NCBI RefSeq assembly: GCF_014905175.1
Contig: NC_057788.1
Coordinates: 12,634,904-12,698,903, forward strand
From: Aphidius gifuensis
Taxonomy: Eukaryota; Arthropoda; Insecta; Hymenoptera; Braconidae
Length of the DNA: 64,000 bases
Direction: 5' to 3'
This document shows, piece by piece, positions 25,340 to 36,229 of this stretch. The notes below the pieces were generated by a model. It had not been told where the DNA came from. It searched no databases and saw nothing but the letters and a program-made list of their open reading frames with translations. The position numbers and the translations under genes are program-made. The number at the start of each line of letters is the position of its first letter. The stretch's first letter is position 1.

Positions 25340-25720
25340 GAAAGTAGTATATATAGGAGAGTTCTGGGACCCCCCCCCCGTTGTGCCCCTCCCCCGCGAA
25401 ACCCGTGACCCCCGCAGCGATTCGCGGGCGATTTCCCGGAATCCGCGAGTTCTCGCCACAGGGGGTCCGTGAATTAAGTCAAATCGCTGCAGGGGGTCCT
25501 TGAATTAATTAATTAGGTCAATTAATTAATTGGGTCAAATCGCAATGGGGGGTCCGATTTTTTGTAAGACGCCATATTGGTTTTTTCTGTAAGTCGTCAT
25601 ATTGTTTTTTGTATTTTGTATACTGTTGCATCATATTATTATTATCATTATCCTGAAAATATCATTGTGTGTTCTTTTTTTTTCGCAAGACGCCATATTA
25701 CATTTACGAAGGTAATTATT
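25340..25720 (-). repeat. Inverted-repeat arm B (partner of 1-520)
   Basis: Read on the minus strand, this repeats the block order of arm A: ATGGCGTCTT units, AATTAATT runs, GGACCCCCTG, GAATCCGCGAG-type GC blocks and CTATATATACTACTTTCC. The outer side faces right, the orientation expected of the right terminal repeat of an element stretching left. No gene is present. Confidence 0.7.
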
Positions 25721-25819
25721 GTTATTTTGTTATTATTTTTATTGATAATAAATTAAGTAATTTAACAATAATATTGTTTATTATTATTAGTAATGTAATA
25801 TATTATTATTTTTTCATCA

Positions 25820-25855
<36 letters not shown>

Positions 25856-26066
25856 TAATAATTTTCATAATATTATGATTCAAATTCAAGTAAAATGTAG
25901 ATAATGTATTCCCCGTTTTTATCTTTTAGTTTATATGTGATGATTACTAGAGTGCTGCAGTCTCATCTGTCAATGTTCTGGGGCTTGCGAATATCCATGA
26001 TTTTCTTTAAGTGCGGGTTGTGAAGTTATGCAGTTGGTTGATAATACTTTTAAAAGAAAATATAAA
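25720..26066. repeat. TAA microsatellite and 5' flank of the next gene
   Basis: Contains a perfect (TAA)n run at about 25821-25854 and other TTATTATT tracts. The final ~130 bp are less AT-rich and directly precede an ATG. They could be promoter or 5' UTR of the gene at 26067, but no TATA box could be picked with confidence. Confidence 0.5.
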
Positions 26067-28401
26067 ATGAGTGGAAGAGTAAACAAAAATGTAAGTTATT
26101 TATTTATTTTATTATTTGATTAATTTTTTTTTTCTAATTTATTTTATTTTATTTATTTTTTATTTAATAAATTAGTTGTGTGACTTTTTATTATATATTT
26201 TTTCTTCGCTGAACACGTGTGTAATCTCACGCACGTGTTTTGTGAAGAAAAAATATATAATAAAAAAGCCACATCACTAATTTATCAATTAGAAAATAAA
26301 TAAAATAAATTGAAAGAAAATACACAAAAAACATAAAATTAATATAAGAAAACGAAAAAGATTGGTTAGACGGCATGCTTGAAAAAATGACATCACGCAA
26401 CCACGTGTTCTCCCGAATCTTTTTTTTTGTTTTTTTATTATCAATATTATTGTATTTTTTTAAATTTATATTATTTTATTCTTTAAATTTTATTTTATTT
26501 ATTTTTATTTAATAAATTAGTGGTGTGGCTTTCTTATTATATATTTTTGTTTATTTCGCTGAACATGTGTGCAATCTCTTTTACGCACGTGTTTTGCAAA
26601 GAAAAAAATATATAATCAAACTGTTAATTAATAAAATAAAAATGAATAAAATAAAATTGAAAGAATAAAATAATATAAATTAAAAAAAAAAATACAATAA
26701 AATTGATAATAAAAAACAAAAAAGGTTCGTTAGACTGCATGCATGAGGAAATTGCATCATGCAAGCATGCAGTTTTCAACAATCTTTCTTGTTTTTTCTT
26801 ATGAATTTTATTGTATTCTTCCAAATTTATTTTATTTTATTCTTTTGATTTATTTCATTTAATTTATTTTCATTTCCAGCATGTATGTTTTTGGAAAAGA
26901 CTTCTCGATGAACGCTTAGTGAGGAGATACAGTGCAATGTCCAGGTCGGAGAAAGAAAAGCTGCACCAGGAGTCATCAGGAGAAGCCGCTGTCCCTCTTC
27001 CTACTAACGAAGGTAATTTTTTCTTATTTATTTATTTATTTTTTTATTATTTTAATTAACTTATTTATTCATTTTTTTTTGGTTTTTATTTTTTCCACGG
27101 GAAAACGTTACAGCAGCCGTATCGACTCGTGGAGGTGAGCATGCAGTCATAGAGCCGTCACATCCTGGTAATCTTTTTTTCTTTTTATAAATTTCGTTGA
27201 CTTTTTTTTTTTTTTATCAATTTATTAATTTTTGTTTTTATTTTTTTTTTCAGAGGGAACCGCCACTGCAACCATCTCAACTCCTGGAGGTTCCGGAGGA
27301 GTACAGAAGTCTGCTGAACAAGAGTTGTACTTGGTCAGAGACACTCATGATGATCTTTATCAAGTTAAAGACATCGTGGTACCTGAAGGTATTATTTATA
27401 ATTTTTTTTTTAGATTTTTTATAAACTTTTAATTTTTTATTAATCAATTTTATAGCTTTTATAAATTTTTATAAATCAATTTATAATTTATTATAAATTT
27501 TGAATTTCATAAAATTTTCGATTTTTTTTCTATAAATTTTTTAATTTTATAAGCTTAGATTTTTTTTTAATTTTTATAAATTTATTTTTTCATTTTTTAT
27601 AAATTTTATAAATTTTTTATGAATCAATTTTTAATTTATTACAAATTTCAAATTTTATAAATTTTTCAGATTTTCTATAAATTTTTATTTTTATAAACTT
27701 TTAGATTTTTTTTTTTTAATTTTTATAAATTCATTTTTCTGATTTTTTTTTTTTTTTTACCAAATTCTTTAAGTATTATAAATTTTTTTAATTATCATGA
27801 ATTTTTTTATTTATTATTATCAATTTTTATAAATCAATTTTTTAATATTTAAGTTTTTCATTTTTATAAATTCATTTTTTTAGATTTTCGTATACCAACT
27901 GTTGGAGGCTCCGGAGGAATGCAGGTATCTAGTTAAGGATACACATACAGATATTTATGATGTTGAAGAAATCATGCTACCTGAAAGTATTTTTATGAAG
28001 TTTTAATTCTTGTAATTAATTTTTAGATTTTTATAATTTTTTATTGATTAATTTTCGATTTTTTTTATAAATTTTTATAATTTTTAATTTTTTATAAATT
28101 TTTACTTTTATGAATTAATATTTTTAGATTTTTTATAAATTTTTTAATTTTTATAAATTAATGTTTTTAGATTTTTCATTAATTTTTAATTTTTTTTAAT
28201 TTAGAGCGACAACAGCTTGACATGGAACTCGAGGATGATGACGATGATGATGCTGATACGGTTATTCTCGAACCGGAGGAGATGGATCGGCGGTTGGAGA
28301 ATGTCGATTACTACAATTGTCGCTACATTCCACGTGAAGTTTCGAGAAGAGGTAGAATTTGTGGAAGTCCAATGTGGATGAAAGATTTCATATTTTATTA
28401 A
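26067..28401 (+). CDS. Five-exon gene of unknown function
   Basis: Five exons join without a stop: 26067-26090, 26880-27012, 27114 (or 27117)-27167, 27254-27388 and 28205-28401. Each is bounded by GT-AG sites (for example GTAAGT after exon 1, TTTCCAG before exon 2). Introns 2-4 all fall in phase 1, which chance would not arrange. The product is about 180 residues: MSGRVNKN, a basic segment with CFWKRLLDERLVRRYSAMSR, a Gly/Thr/Ser-rich middle, ELYLVRDTHDDLYQVKDIV in exon 4, and an acidic run (six Asp) followed by YYNCRYIPREVSRRGRIC in exon 5. AATAAA follows the stop at 28403. I know no family match. The gene lies just upstream of the Polinton promoter in the same direction, so it may be an accessory gene of that element or an independent gene. 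Confidence 0.55.
26155..26790. repeat. Paired hairpins inside intron 1
   Basis: Two related hairpins with ATTATATATTTTTTCTTCGC-type arms enclose ACACGTGTG...CACGTGTTTTG loops, at about 26160-26290 and 26490-26620. Each is followed by a CATGC-rich palindromic patch (about 26370 and 26735). Together they look like a duplicated MITE pair filling most of the 789 bp intron. Confidence 0.55.
27888..27992 (+). pseudogene. Decayed duplicate of exon 4
   Basis: Resembles 27285-27388: CTCCGGAGGAATGCAG is followed, after an apparent 20 bp gap, by a stretch encoding YLVKDTHTDIYDVEEIMLPE, parallel to YLVRDTHDDLYQVKDIVVPE in exon 4. The gap changes the frame relative to exon 4, so it is probably skipped. 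The surrounding intron is an AT-only TTTTATAAATTTT-type low-complexity tract. Confidence 0.5.
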
Positions 28402-28664
28402 AAATAAATTGATTGAAATGTTTAAAATATTTATTGTTTTCGATGTTTTTTATCAATCCTCGTCCTTAAATTTTTTTTGTATCTCTTGAAATTATTATTT
28501 TTATATTGATTTGTTTTTTTTGATTTATTTGATTTGAAATATATTTTTTTTTTTTTTGATATTTTTCATATGAAATTTTTTATTGCTTTTTTATTGGTTA
28601 GAATCATTTTGTCTTAGCTATATATTTTCTAAACTTTTTTTTTGGTTTCATTCATTTTGTAAGT

Positions 28665-28865
28665 GTTGCTAGTAGTTAATGAAAAATGTGATGAAGTCGC
28701 TAGTAGTCAATAAAATGAAATAGTGGTGCTAGTGTGATGATGTCGCTAGTGGTCATCAAGAAGTTGGGATAAAGCTGAATAAATATCAGTCCATCTTTTT
28801 CATTCTTTCAACACATTTCATTGTGATCTGCTGCCAAGGCATTATAGTCATATAAAAAATATCAG
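28665..28865 (+). promoter_or_regulatory. Promoter region of the Polinton polymerase gene
   Basis: Four degenerate direct repeats of TCGCTAGTAGTCAATAAAA type lie at about 28667-28752. They are followed by an AT-rich TATA-like AATAAATATCA (about 28779) and the block TTTCATTGTGATCTGCTGCC, then a 5' splice site CAG|GTGAGT at 28866. The same block order from the TATA position on occurs at 1511-1611, supporting a conserved promoter and 5' exon. Confidence 0.55.
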
Positions 28866-29310
28866 GTGAGTCTTAACAACAATTTAATAACCAATAAGCA
28901 TAAACCTTAGATATTTTATAAAATTTCTCAATAAACTATCTTTAGATTTTTACTAGCTATCAATCTACATTAATTTTTTTTGCACTAGGTTAATATTTTT
29001 CTATAATAAATAAACTCAAAAAAAATTTTTTTTTTTTTGGTAATCCATCATTATCTCGTCAATTTTTGAGAATTTTTTTAAAGTTTTAAGACAATTATTC
29101 TTAGATTTTCACTAGCTATCAATCTACATAAATATTTTTTGCACAAGGTTAATATTTTTTTATAAAAAATAACCTCAAAAAAATTTTTTTTTCCTTTTGG
29201 TAATCCATTATTATCTCGTCAATTTTTGAATATTTTTTGAAATTTTTAAGTCAATTATCCATAGATTTTCGCTTGCAATGATTCTACATTAATATTTTTT
29301 TGATTTTTAG
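28866..29310 (+). other. 5' UTR intron of the Polinton polymerase gene
   Basis: Bounded by CAG|GTGAGT on the left and TTTTGATTTTTAG on the right, ending 40 bp before the ATG at 29351. Inside is a ~160 bp sequence duplicated in tandem (TTTTACTAGCTATCAATCTA near 28950, again near 29110). An equivalent duplicated intron head is kept in the orphan module at 1604-1980. Confidence 0.6.
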
Positions 29311-29350
29311 GTTAACCAAACAAATATTAAAATAAAAAAATTCGAATAAA

Positions 29351-32300
29351 ATGGATTTGAACGCAAAATGCAGACTAGGTCGAGACGATTATCGAAAAAT
29401 AGTTGAACGTTTACACCAGGTCCCAGATCACGATCAAATCAACTCTACAATTCTTTCATTACGCAGAGATATTGCGAATTATAACAGATCATGTGCAAGT
29501 CTGTCAGGTGTTCATAAAAAATGCACTCAGGCAACAGTGGGAACACTGACGACTTATTTATTCAGATTACAAAGTTTGCAAGTACGAGGTGCAGGTGCAT
29601 CTTCATCAGTTGATGTATCAAATGATACTACTGAAAAATACATCGAATGGCAAGACTTAGGAAATATATTCAGAAACAGGATGAAGACCAGTATTATAAT
29701 TAATTTAAAACCTAAAGATGTAAAAGACTTTCTTTCTGATGCTAAAAAAATGTTAATTAGTCAGTTAGCTCTCATTTTACAAGATAAAAATGCACTCGAA
29801 GTCAATACTGTATTAGCTTTAAACTATGAAATCGAAAAACCTTCGAATAATAGTGTATAAGTTGAAACAAAATATTTCAGTGAAGGCAGTTTTGAGGTTG
29901 TACAATCATCAGATCTTAGTCAACTTTTCAAAGACAATTTTAAACATTTCATAGAAGATGTCGAGGAAGCTGAAATAAATGGATCTGGTTGGAAACTGCA
30001 TGAAATCCTCCATCTTGAAATCCAAATAAATGATTACATACCACTGCAAATTATAATTCATCGTTGAAATGCCATCATGGATACTGAAAACTCACTCAGG
30101 TGTAAACGTCAAAAATTCTGATAATTTTTGTTTCGTATGGTCAGTTTTAGCATGTTTATACAAAGCGTCTTACCATAGTGAGCGTGTGAGTCATTATACA
30201 AAACATGTTGATAAATTAAATTGCAACGGAATAACTTTCCCGATAACATGGGAAAAGATCAAAGTTTTCGAAAAACAAAATAAGTTAAAAATTAATATTT
30301 ATGGTATAGATGATAATGATGATGATGATAATGATGATGAGAAAAAAAATAAAAAACATAGAAAAGAAAGGGTTGTACCATATTATATAAAAAAAATGAA
30401 TTAGATCAGGAAACGATCCATCTTTTAATGGTTGAGAGAGAAGTAGAAGTGGAAGACGATGATGATGATGATGATGTTGTTGTTGATGATTTCAATTCAC
30501 AAAAAAATTTGTCACAATATCATTTTGCATGGATCAAAAACTTGTCAAGATTAGTGAGTGCACAGATTTCTAAACATGATGGAAGGAAAATAATATGTGA
30601 TCGTTGCTTATGTCATTTTCAATCTCAAAAATCTTGTGATAATCATGAAAAATTATGTAGTGAAAAATGTAAAAGTGCAATGAGATTACCGACTGCAAAA
30701 AATAATATTTTACAATTTAAAAGTTATAAACATCAATTAACGGTACCGTTTATAATTTATGGTGATTTAGAATGTCTATTGGAAAAAGTGCAGAGTGAAG
30801 AACTTGAAAAAAATCAAATTTATCAAAAACATGTTCCAAGTAGTGCAGCATATTATTTAAAGTGTAGTTATGATGACTCACTTTCTAAGTTCAATCTTCA
30901 TAGAGGTAAAAATTCAATTGAATGGTTTATTACAGAGCTTGAACAAATTGCTCATCAAGTCAATAAAATAATAGATGATATTAAACCAATGTCTCTCACA
31001 CGAGATGAAGAATTACAATTTTTAAATGCTAAAAAATGTCATATTTGTGATAAAAATTTCACGAAAAATGACGTAAGAGTAAGAGATCATTCTTATTGGA
31101 CTTCAGAATACCGAGGTGCCGCCCATCAAATATGCAATATAAATTATCAAGAATCATGTATCATTCCTGTAGTATTTCACAATCTCACAGGCTATGATGC
31201 ACATTTCATCATCAAAAAACTGAAAAACCAGTTCCGAGGTAAAATTGATATACTTGGAATCAACAAAGAAAGGTATATTTCATTCACAAAATCTGTCAAA
31301 GGTACCCGCATAAAATTCAGATTCATCGACTCATATAGATTTATGGCTAGTTCCATAGATTCATTATCAAATAATCTAGATGATAATAAAAAATCAATAA
31401 CGAAAAGTCTATGTAAAAATGATGATGAATTCGATTTAATTGCAAAGAAGGGAGTATTTCCATATAATTATCTTGATAAATGGGAAAAATCTGATGATAC
31501 AACACTTCCATTAAATGATCAATTTTATTCAAAATTAATTGAAGAAAATATTTCAGATGAAGCATATGCACATGCTCTGAATGTTTGGCAAAAGTTCAAT
31601 ATAAAAACACTTGGGGAATATTCTGATTTATATTTACAAACTGATGTTGCCCTTTTAGCTGATGTTTTTGAAAGCTTTAGAGCTGATTGTCTAAATACAT
31701 ATAAGTTAGATCCAGCACATTATTATACACTACCTGGACTTAGTTTTAGTTCAATGTTGAGATATACTGAGATTGAACTAGAATTGTTAACAGATCCTGA
31801 AATGATGTTGTTTATTGAGCAAGTTATAAGAGGTGGTTTATCACAAGTCTCAAATCGATATGGAAAAGCAAATAATCGATATATGGGCAGTGAATATAAT
31901 CCTGAGGAAGAAGAGTCATTTTTAATGTACTTTGATTTAAATAATATGTATGGAGCAGCAATGAGAGAATATCTTCCAACTTGTAAATTCGAATGGATTG
32001 ATAACTTTGATATTTCAATATTAAATTCAACTGCTTGGTATGGGACTTTATCTGTCTTCAAAAAACTTCAACTGATGCTACCAGAAAGAGCTTTAACTGA
32101 CGGTGATTTATTAAAATTTGCTAAACAATCAAAAATTGCTAATTTTCTTGGAGTTTTTATGCGAAATGATATGCCAAAAGATGGACCTTGGAAACGAGAG
32201 TGTGGAATCATTAATTTAGATGATAAAAGAAATCCTGGAACACATTGGGTAGCATATAAAAAACTCAATAAAAATTCAGCAATATACTTTGATAATTTTG

Positions 32301-32398
32301 GCAACTTACAACCACCAAAAGATCTTGTCAGTTATCTTAATGTTGGTAGCATCAATTATAATCATAAACGTTATCAAGATTGAAATACGTATAATTGT
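29351..32398 (+). pseudogene. PolB truncated after motif A and fused to adenain-like protease
   Basis: The N-terminal region characteristic of Polinton PolB begins at the ATG at 29351. A stop at 29858, a frame change before 30069 and another in an A-tract near 30390 break it up. The frame at 30428-32383 carries a zinc-binding segment (CDRCLCHF), exonuclease motifs (GDLECLL near 30765, HNLTGYDAHF near 31180, TDVALLADVFESFR near 31640) and polymerase motif A (FDLNNMYGAAM near 31934). Around 32040-32090 it passes in frame into a cysteine protease: LPERALTDGDLLKFAKQ, GTHWVAY (catalytic His) and IYFDNFGNLQPP. A TGA at 32381 ends the frame just before the catalytic Cys codon (32396-32398). Motifs B and C of the polymerase are missing, so neither enzyme can work. 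Confidence 0.85.
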
Positions 32399-32485
32399 GG
32401 AAATTTATGTCTCGCTTTTCTCACTGGAAAACTATAAAAGCAGAGGAAAAGAAAATTTCCAATTAGTTATTTATCGAACTTGAGA

Positions 32486-33151
32486 ATGAACGATACATTT
32501 ACTTTAACTTTCACCGGTAAATCTTCAGTTTTAGAAACTGATTACTTTCCACCAATACAATTATCAAGTGAAAAAAATTATTCATTAGCACTAATTTCAT
32601 TTTTATCATTTAATTCATTGCCAAATATCGATCATGAAAATAGTATATTTTCATATTTTGACAGTTATGATAAAATTGAAATACTAACTGGAAGTTATGA
32701 AATAGATGATTTAGCTGCTTACTTGGAAGAATATCGAATCAAAATTACATATAATAAAAATACTTTACATTAATATATTACAAGTGAAATAGATATTGAT
32801 TTTGTAAAACCAAAATCACCAGCACGTTTACTAGGATTTACACCTAGACTATTGAGAGCTGATACAAAATATGAATCAAACTACCCGATTAATATTTTAA
32901 CAGTGAATACATTAAAAATCGAGTGCAACATTACAACAGGAGCTTACGTGAATCAACAAAAAGTTCATACAATACATGACTTTTTTCCTGCTGTACCACC
33001 TGGTTATAAAATAATTGAAGTACTAGCTAATCCAATCTATTTACCAATTACTGTTGAAACCATTGATCATTTACAACTAAAAATTGTTGATCAAAACGGT
33101 AAATTAGTGAATTTTCGTGGTGAAACAATACAACCATTACGTTACATGTAA
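32486..33151 (+). pseudogene. Penton-like minor capsid protein of Polinton, one stop
   Basis: Chosen start is ATG 32486, the first Met of MNDTFTLTFTGKSS; the codon upstream at 32480 is TTG. The frame stops at 32771 (TAA) and continues in the same frame from 32774 to 33151. Diagnostic family blocks are DYFPPIQLS, ILTGSYEIDDL, CNITTGAYVNQQKVHTIHDF, FFPAVPPGYKIIEV and DQNGKLVNFRGETI. In Polintons this single-jelly-roll protein is thought to form capsid vertices. Apart from the single stop the protein is near full length, so decay here is recent compared with the polymerase. Confidence 0.75.
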
Positions 33152-33801
33152 AATCATAGGAATGGGAATTTGCTTCAATTCACGCGCAATAAAACGTGGG
33201 TCATCGTATAGAAGCAGCACATCATGGACACCTCCAGTCAGTCTGAATCGAGCAGTCAAGAAGTTGACACCTCAGAATATAAATTGCCCTGTGAGTATAC
33301 TTTTTCTCACTTTATGAATTTACTATTTAATTTAATTTCAAACAAAATAATTTTGAAGAGAGATACGAAATTTATATTTAACTATTAAAAAAAAATGAAA
33401 CAATTTTTTTTAATAATGAAACTATTTAAATTAATAATTTAACAAGACACAATATGTATATATTTTACTGGTTGTGATATGGTAGAGCCAAATCACAAAT
33501 ACAATTTTTAATTAATATTCTCAATGTTTTTCGGACGCACCGTTTAGTTTGGTGGCCGGACAAGAAGTGCATTCTTATATTTTCTACGTCGTCTCTACGA
33601 CACGCAGACACACATTACAAACATACATTAGACATTGATGAAAATACAAAATTATACTAGTGTCACGGAGACACCGATACATACATACATATATTTTATT
33701 TACAATATGGGTGTATCTATTTTTACACGCTACAACCTGCAGAGTCTAGGTCTAAAAGTAAAAAAAAATTTTAGAACTTTAATTGGATGAATATGTCTTG
33801 A
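33152..33801. other. Spacer between capsid genes, possible insertion
   Basis: The first 150 bp may encode a relic of another structural gene (short frame with PPVSLNRAVKKL, about 33215), which cannot be confirmed. The segment 33470-33735 is less AT-rich, has ACGCTACA at its right end and a minus-strand AATAAA-like signal, and may be a small solo LTR; its left end is not clear. No intact gene is present. Confidence 0.3.
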
Positions 33802-35087
33802 TTGGATGAACTTGTCTTAATTGTTTTACACGTCAAACCGAGTGATGAAAATATTTTCGATATAAACGCGCCAGTTCAATTTAACAATGAAATATCCAAC
33901 TATGAGCTACATGCTCATCAGTCATTTGGATCAACCAGTTTCGATAATAGTGATGAAATAAGAATATCAATACAGAATCAAGATTTGTTTGTTCTACCAT
34001 CAAAAAGCTATATACGTATGAGTGGAAAATTAACGCAACAACATGCTGCTGCAAATGCAGAAGATCCACTTGCTAATATTTTTTCTTTAACGTTAGTAAA
34101 TAATGCTATGTGTTTTTTGTTTGATGAAATGCGTTATGAATTAAATGGAGTTTTAATTGATAAATCAAAGAATGTTGGTATAACATCTACAATGAAAAAT
34201 TATTTGTCATTAAGTTCGAGAATGAATTATGAAAATGCAGGGTGGATAAATCAAAATGGTATGAAATTAATAAATGATGATGGATATTTTGATATACATA
34301 TGCGTTCTATTAAATATAATTTTTGGCTTTGCTCGAGATTATCAAAAAATAATTGTCAATGCAAAACACGAACTCATTATGATACGATCACGTTCAAATT
34401 TAATGCGAACGTACGAGATAATGAGACAGTTCCTGAAATGCCAGAATTTGATTTAAAACTTACAAAAATTGAATGGCTTGTACCGTATGCAATGTTATTA
34501 ATCAAAAATAAAATTGATATTATGCAATATATACAAAAAGATCCTGTCATTTCTATTGGATTTCGAAGTTGGGATTTATATGAATATCCATTGCTGCCAC
34601 AAACAACTCATCATATATGGACAGTGAAAAAAGCAACTCAACTGGAAAAGCCGCGTTATGTTATTCTTGGTTTTCAATCAAATAGAAAAAATGATTGGCA
34701 AAAAGATGTAACACATTTTGATCATTGTAAAATAACAAATGATGAACTTTATCTTAACTCTCATATTTTTCCATAGGAGAATTTGAATCTTGATATTGAA
34801 AAAAATCAATTTGCTTTATTATACGATATGTATGCTAATTTTGCAGAGTCTTACTATGGCTCAAAAATAGATTTAGTAACAAAAGATAATTTTATTAAAA
34901 AATCTCCATTAATTGTTATTGATTGTAGTATAAAAATGAGTTTTTGAAGACTGGTGCTGTAGATGTACGCTTGGAATTCGAATCAAAAGAAAATTTTCCT
35001 CAAGAAACGACAGCATATTGCTCAATTTTACATGATAAAATAATTGAATATAGACCAATAAGTGGAATAGTACATAAATTAACATAA
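33802..35087 (+). pseudogene. Double-jelly-roll capsid-like protein of Polinton, broken
   Basis: The frame opens with a TTG at 33802, so the true start is lost. Family similarity begins near 33895 (SNYELHAHQSFGSTSFDNSD). Clear blocks are IRISIQNQDLFVLPSKSYI, FDEMRYELNGVLID, YFDIHMRSIKYNFWLC and KIEWLVPYAMLLIKNKI. A TAG at 34774 interrupts the gene; the same frame continues to about 34930, and a frame change there leads to a last block with GAVDVRLEF and TTAYCSILHDKIIEY ending at TAA 35085. This is the conserved double-jelly-roll-like domain protein of insect Maverick elements, presumed major capsid protein. Confidence 0.8.
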
Positions 35088-35504
35088 ATTAATTGTAACT
35101 AATGGTTTTACAAATTTCGAAAATCGAATCGAATTATTCGACATTTCAAATAGTCGAATAGTGACGAATAATTCGACTATTTGAGTTATTCGAATAGTCA
35201 AATAGTGATATATTTTTCGGATATTCGAATAAAGACGAATAGTCGAATAGTGACGAATAATTCGACTATTCGTGCTATTCGGCTTCTTTAAAAAAATTTT
35301 TAAATTAAAGTGTTCAATGTATTAAAAAATGGTTCCAAATAAGAAATTATTACAAAAATACAAATAAAATACAAATAAATTACAGTTGTGAATACAACTT
35401 ATGAAGTAAAACAATTTCTATCTTTTATTTATATCAAGTTTATAATTTATTAATAGCTATAACTAATCAGAAGACATATATAAAACATATACAAAAATAA
35501 CATA

Positions 35505-35690
35505 TATATATATGTGGCATTCTTAGCCAAGTCACGGGGTTTGCGGCCTGACCCTCTGCGATTTTGCTTATTTTTTGATATGTTGTAGATTTTGGCCTGA
35601 AAAAAAACCCGTATTTTTTTTTTTTTTTTTTCTTCGATTTTTGGGGGCGCCACCATCAAATTTCATGATATCTCAAAAAGCCCCTTTTTT
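35505..35690 (+). repeat. 185 bp direct repeat, left copy
   Basis: Runs from ATATATGTGGCATTCTTAGCC to CATGATATCTCAAAAAGCCCC. It is nearly identical to 38787-38975 in the same orientation, one copy on each side of the transposase exons. The short minus-strand frames in both copies are the same repeat and not genes. Confidence 0.8.
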
Positions 35691-35724
35691 TTTTTGCTGA
35701 ATTTTTTATCACAGATTCGAGGAC

Positions 35725-36173
35725 GCAAAACAAGTATTTTAAGCCTTTCAATAGAGTGGGCACTCAATGGGAAGTATTTTTTTTCGATTTTTGAAATTTC
35801 GATTTTTGAAAAAAAAAAAAATTTTTTTCTCAATTTTATTTTTTTTATTTTTTTTTAGATGTAAAAATAAAAAAAAAAGGCAATTTACTCTTATGAAATT
35901 TCCAATTTCTTCTTAGTTTTTGAGAAAAACCATATAGTTTGTTTTTTCACTCTCGATTTGTTATGTGGTTTTTCTCGAAAACTAAAAAAAAATTGGAAAT
36001 TTCATAAGAGTAAATTTCTTTTTTTTTTTATTATTTACATCTAAAAAAAAATAAAAAAAATAAAATTGAGAAAAAAATTTTTTTTTTTTCAAAAATCAAA
36101 ATTTCAAAAACCGAAAGAAAATACTTCCCATCGAGTGCCCACTCTATTGAAAGGCTTAAAATACTTGTTTTGC
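35725..36173. mobile_element. Hairpin MITE, about 450 bp, in the transposase 5' region
   Basis: Starts GCAAAACAAGTATTTTAAGC and ends with the reverse complement (36173). Arms of about 200 bp include CAATAGAGTGGGCACTC and TTACTCTTATGAAATTTCC with their complements; the centre is near 35950. It lies within the predicted first intron of the hAT transposase. Confidence 0.75.
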
Positions 36174-36229
36174 AATAGTTATTTATGTTAAATTGTTTTT
36201 TTTTAAATCCGTATGAAATGTTTTTACAG

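Larger units (their letters stand above)
28795..35087 (+). mobile_element. Polinton/Maverick (adintovirus-like) relic
   Basis: The gene order is protein-primed DNA polymerase, adenain-like protease, penton-like capsid protein and double-jelly-roll capsid protein, as in Polinton/Maverick elements of insects. Every gene carries stops, frameshifts or deletions, and no integrase or packaging ATPase is present, so the element is dead and internally deleted. Terminal repeats were not found: the left edge is the promoter module, and the right edge is cut by the hAT element at 35100. Confidence 0.85.

Noticed and set aside
30428..30490. Runs of Asp codons as a possible functional acidic domain in PolB
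   Set aside because: GATGAT triplet expansion beside a frameshift; more likely a microsatellite in a decaying gene.
31347..32304. Minus-strand frames of 68-112 codons inside the Polinton polymerase region
   Set aside because: Antisense shadows of the PolB/protease frame, which has clear family motifs on the plus strand.
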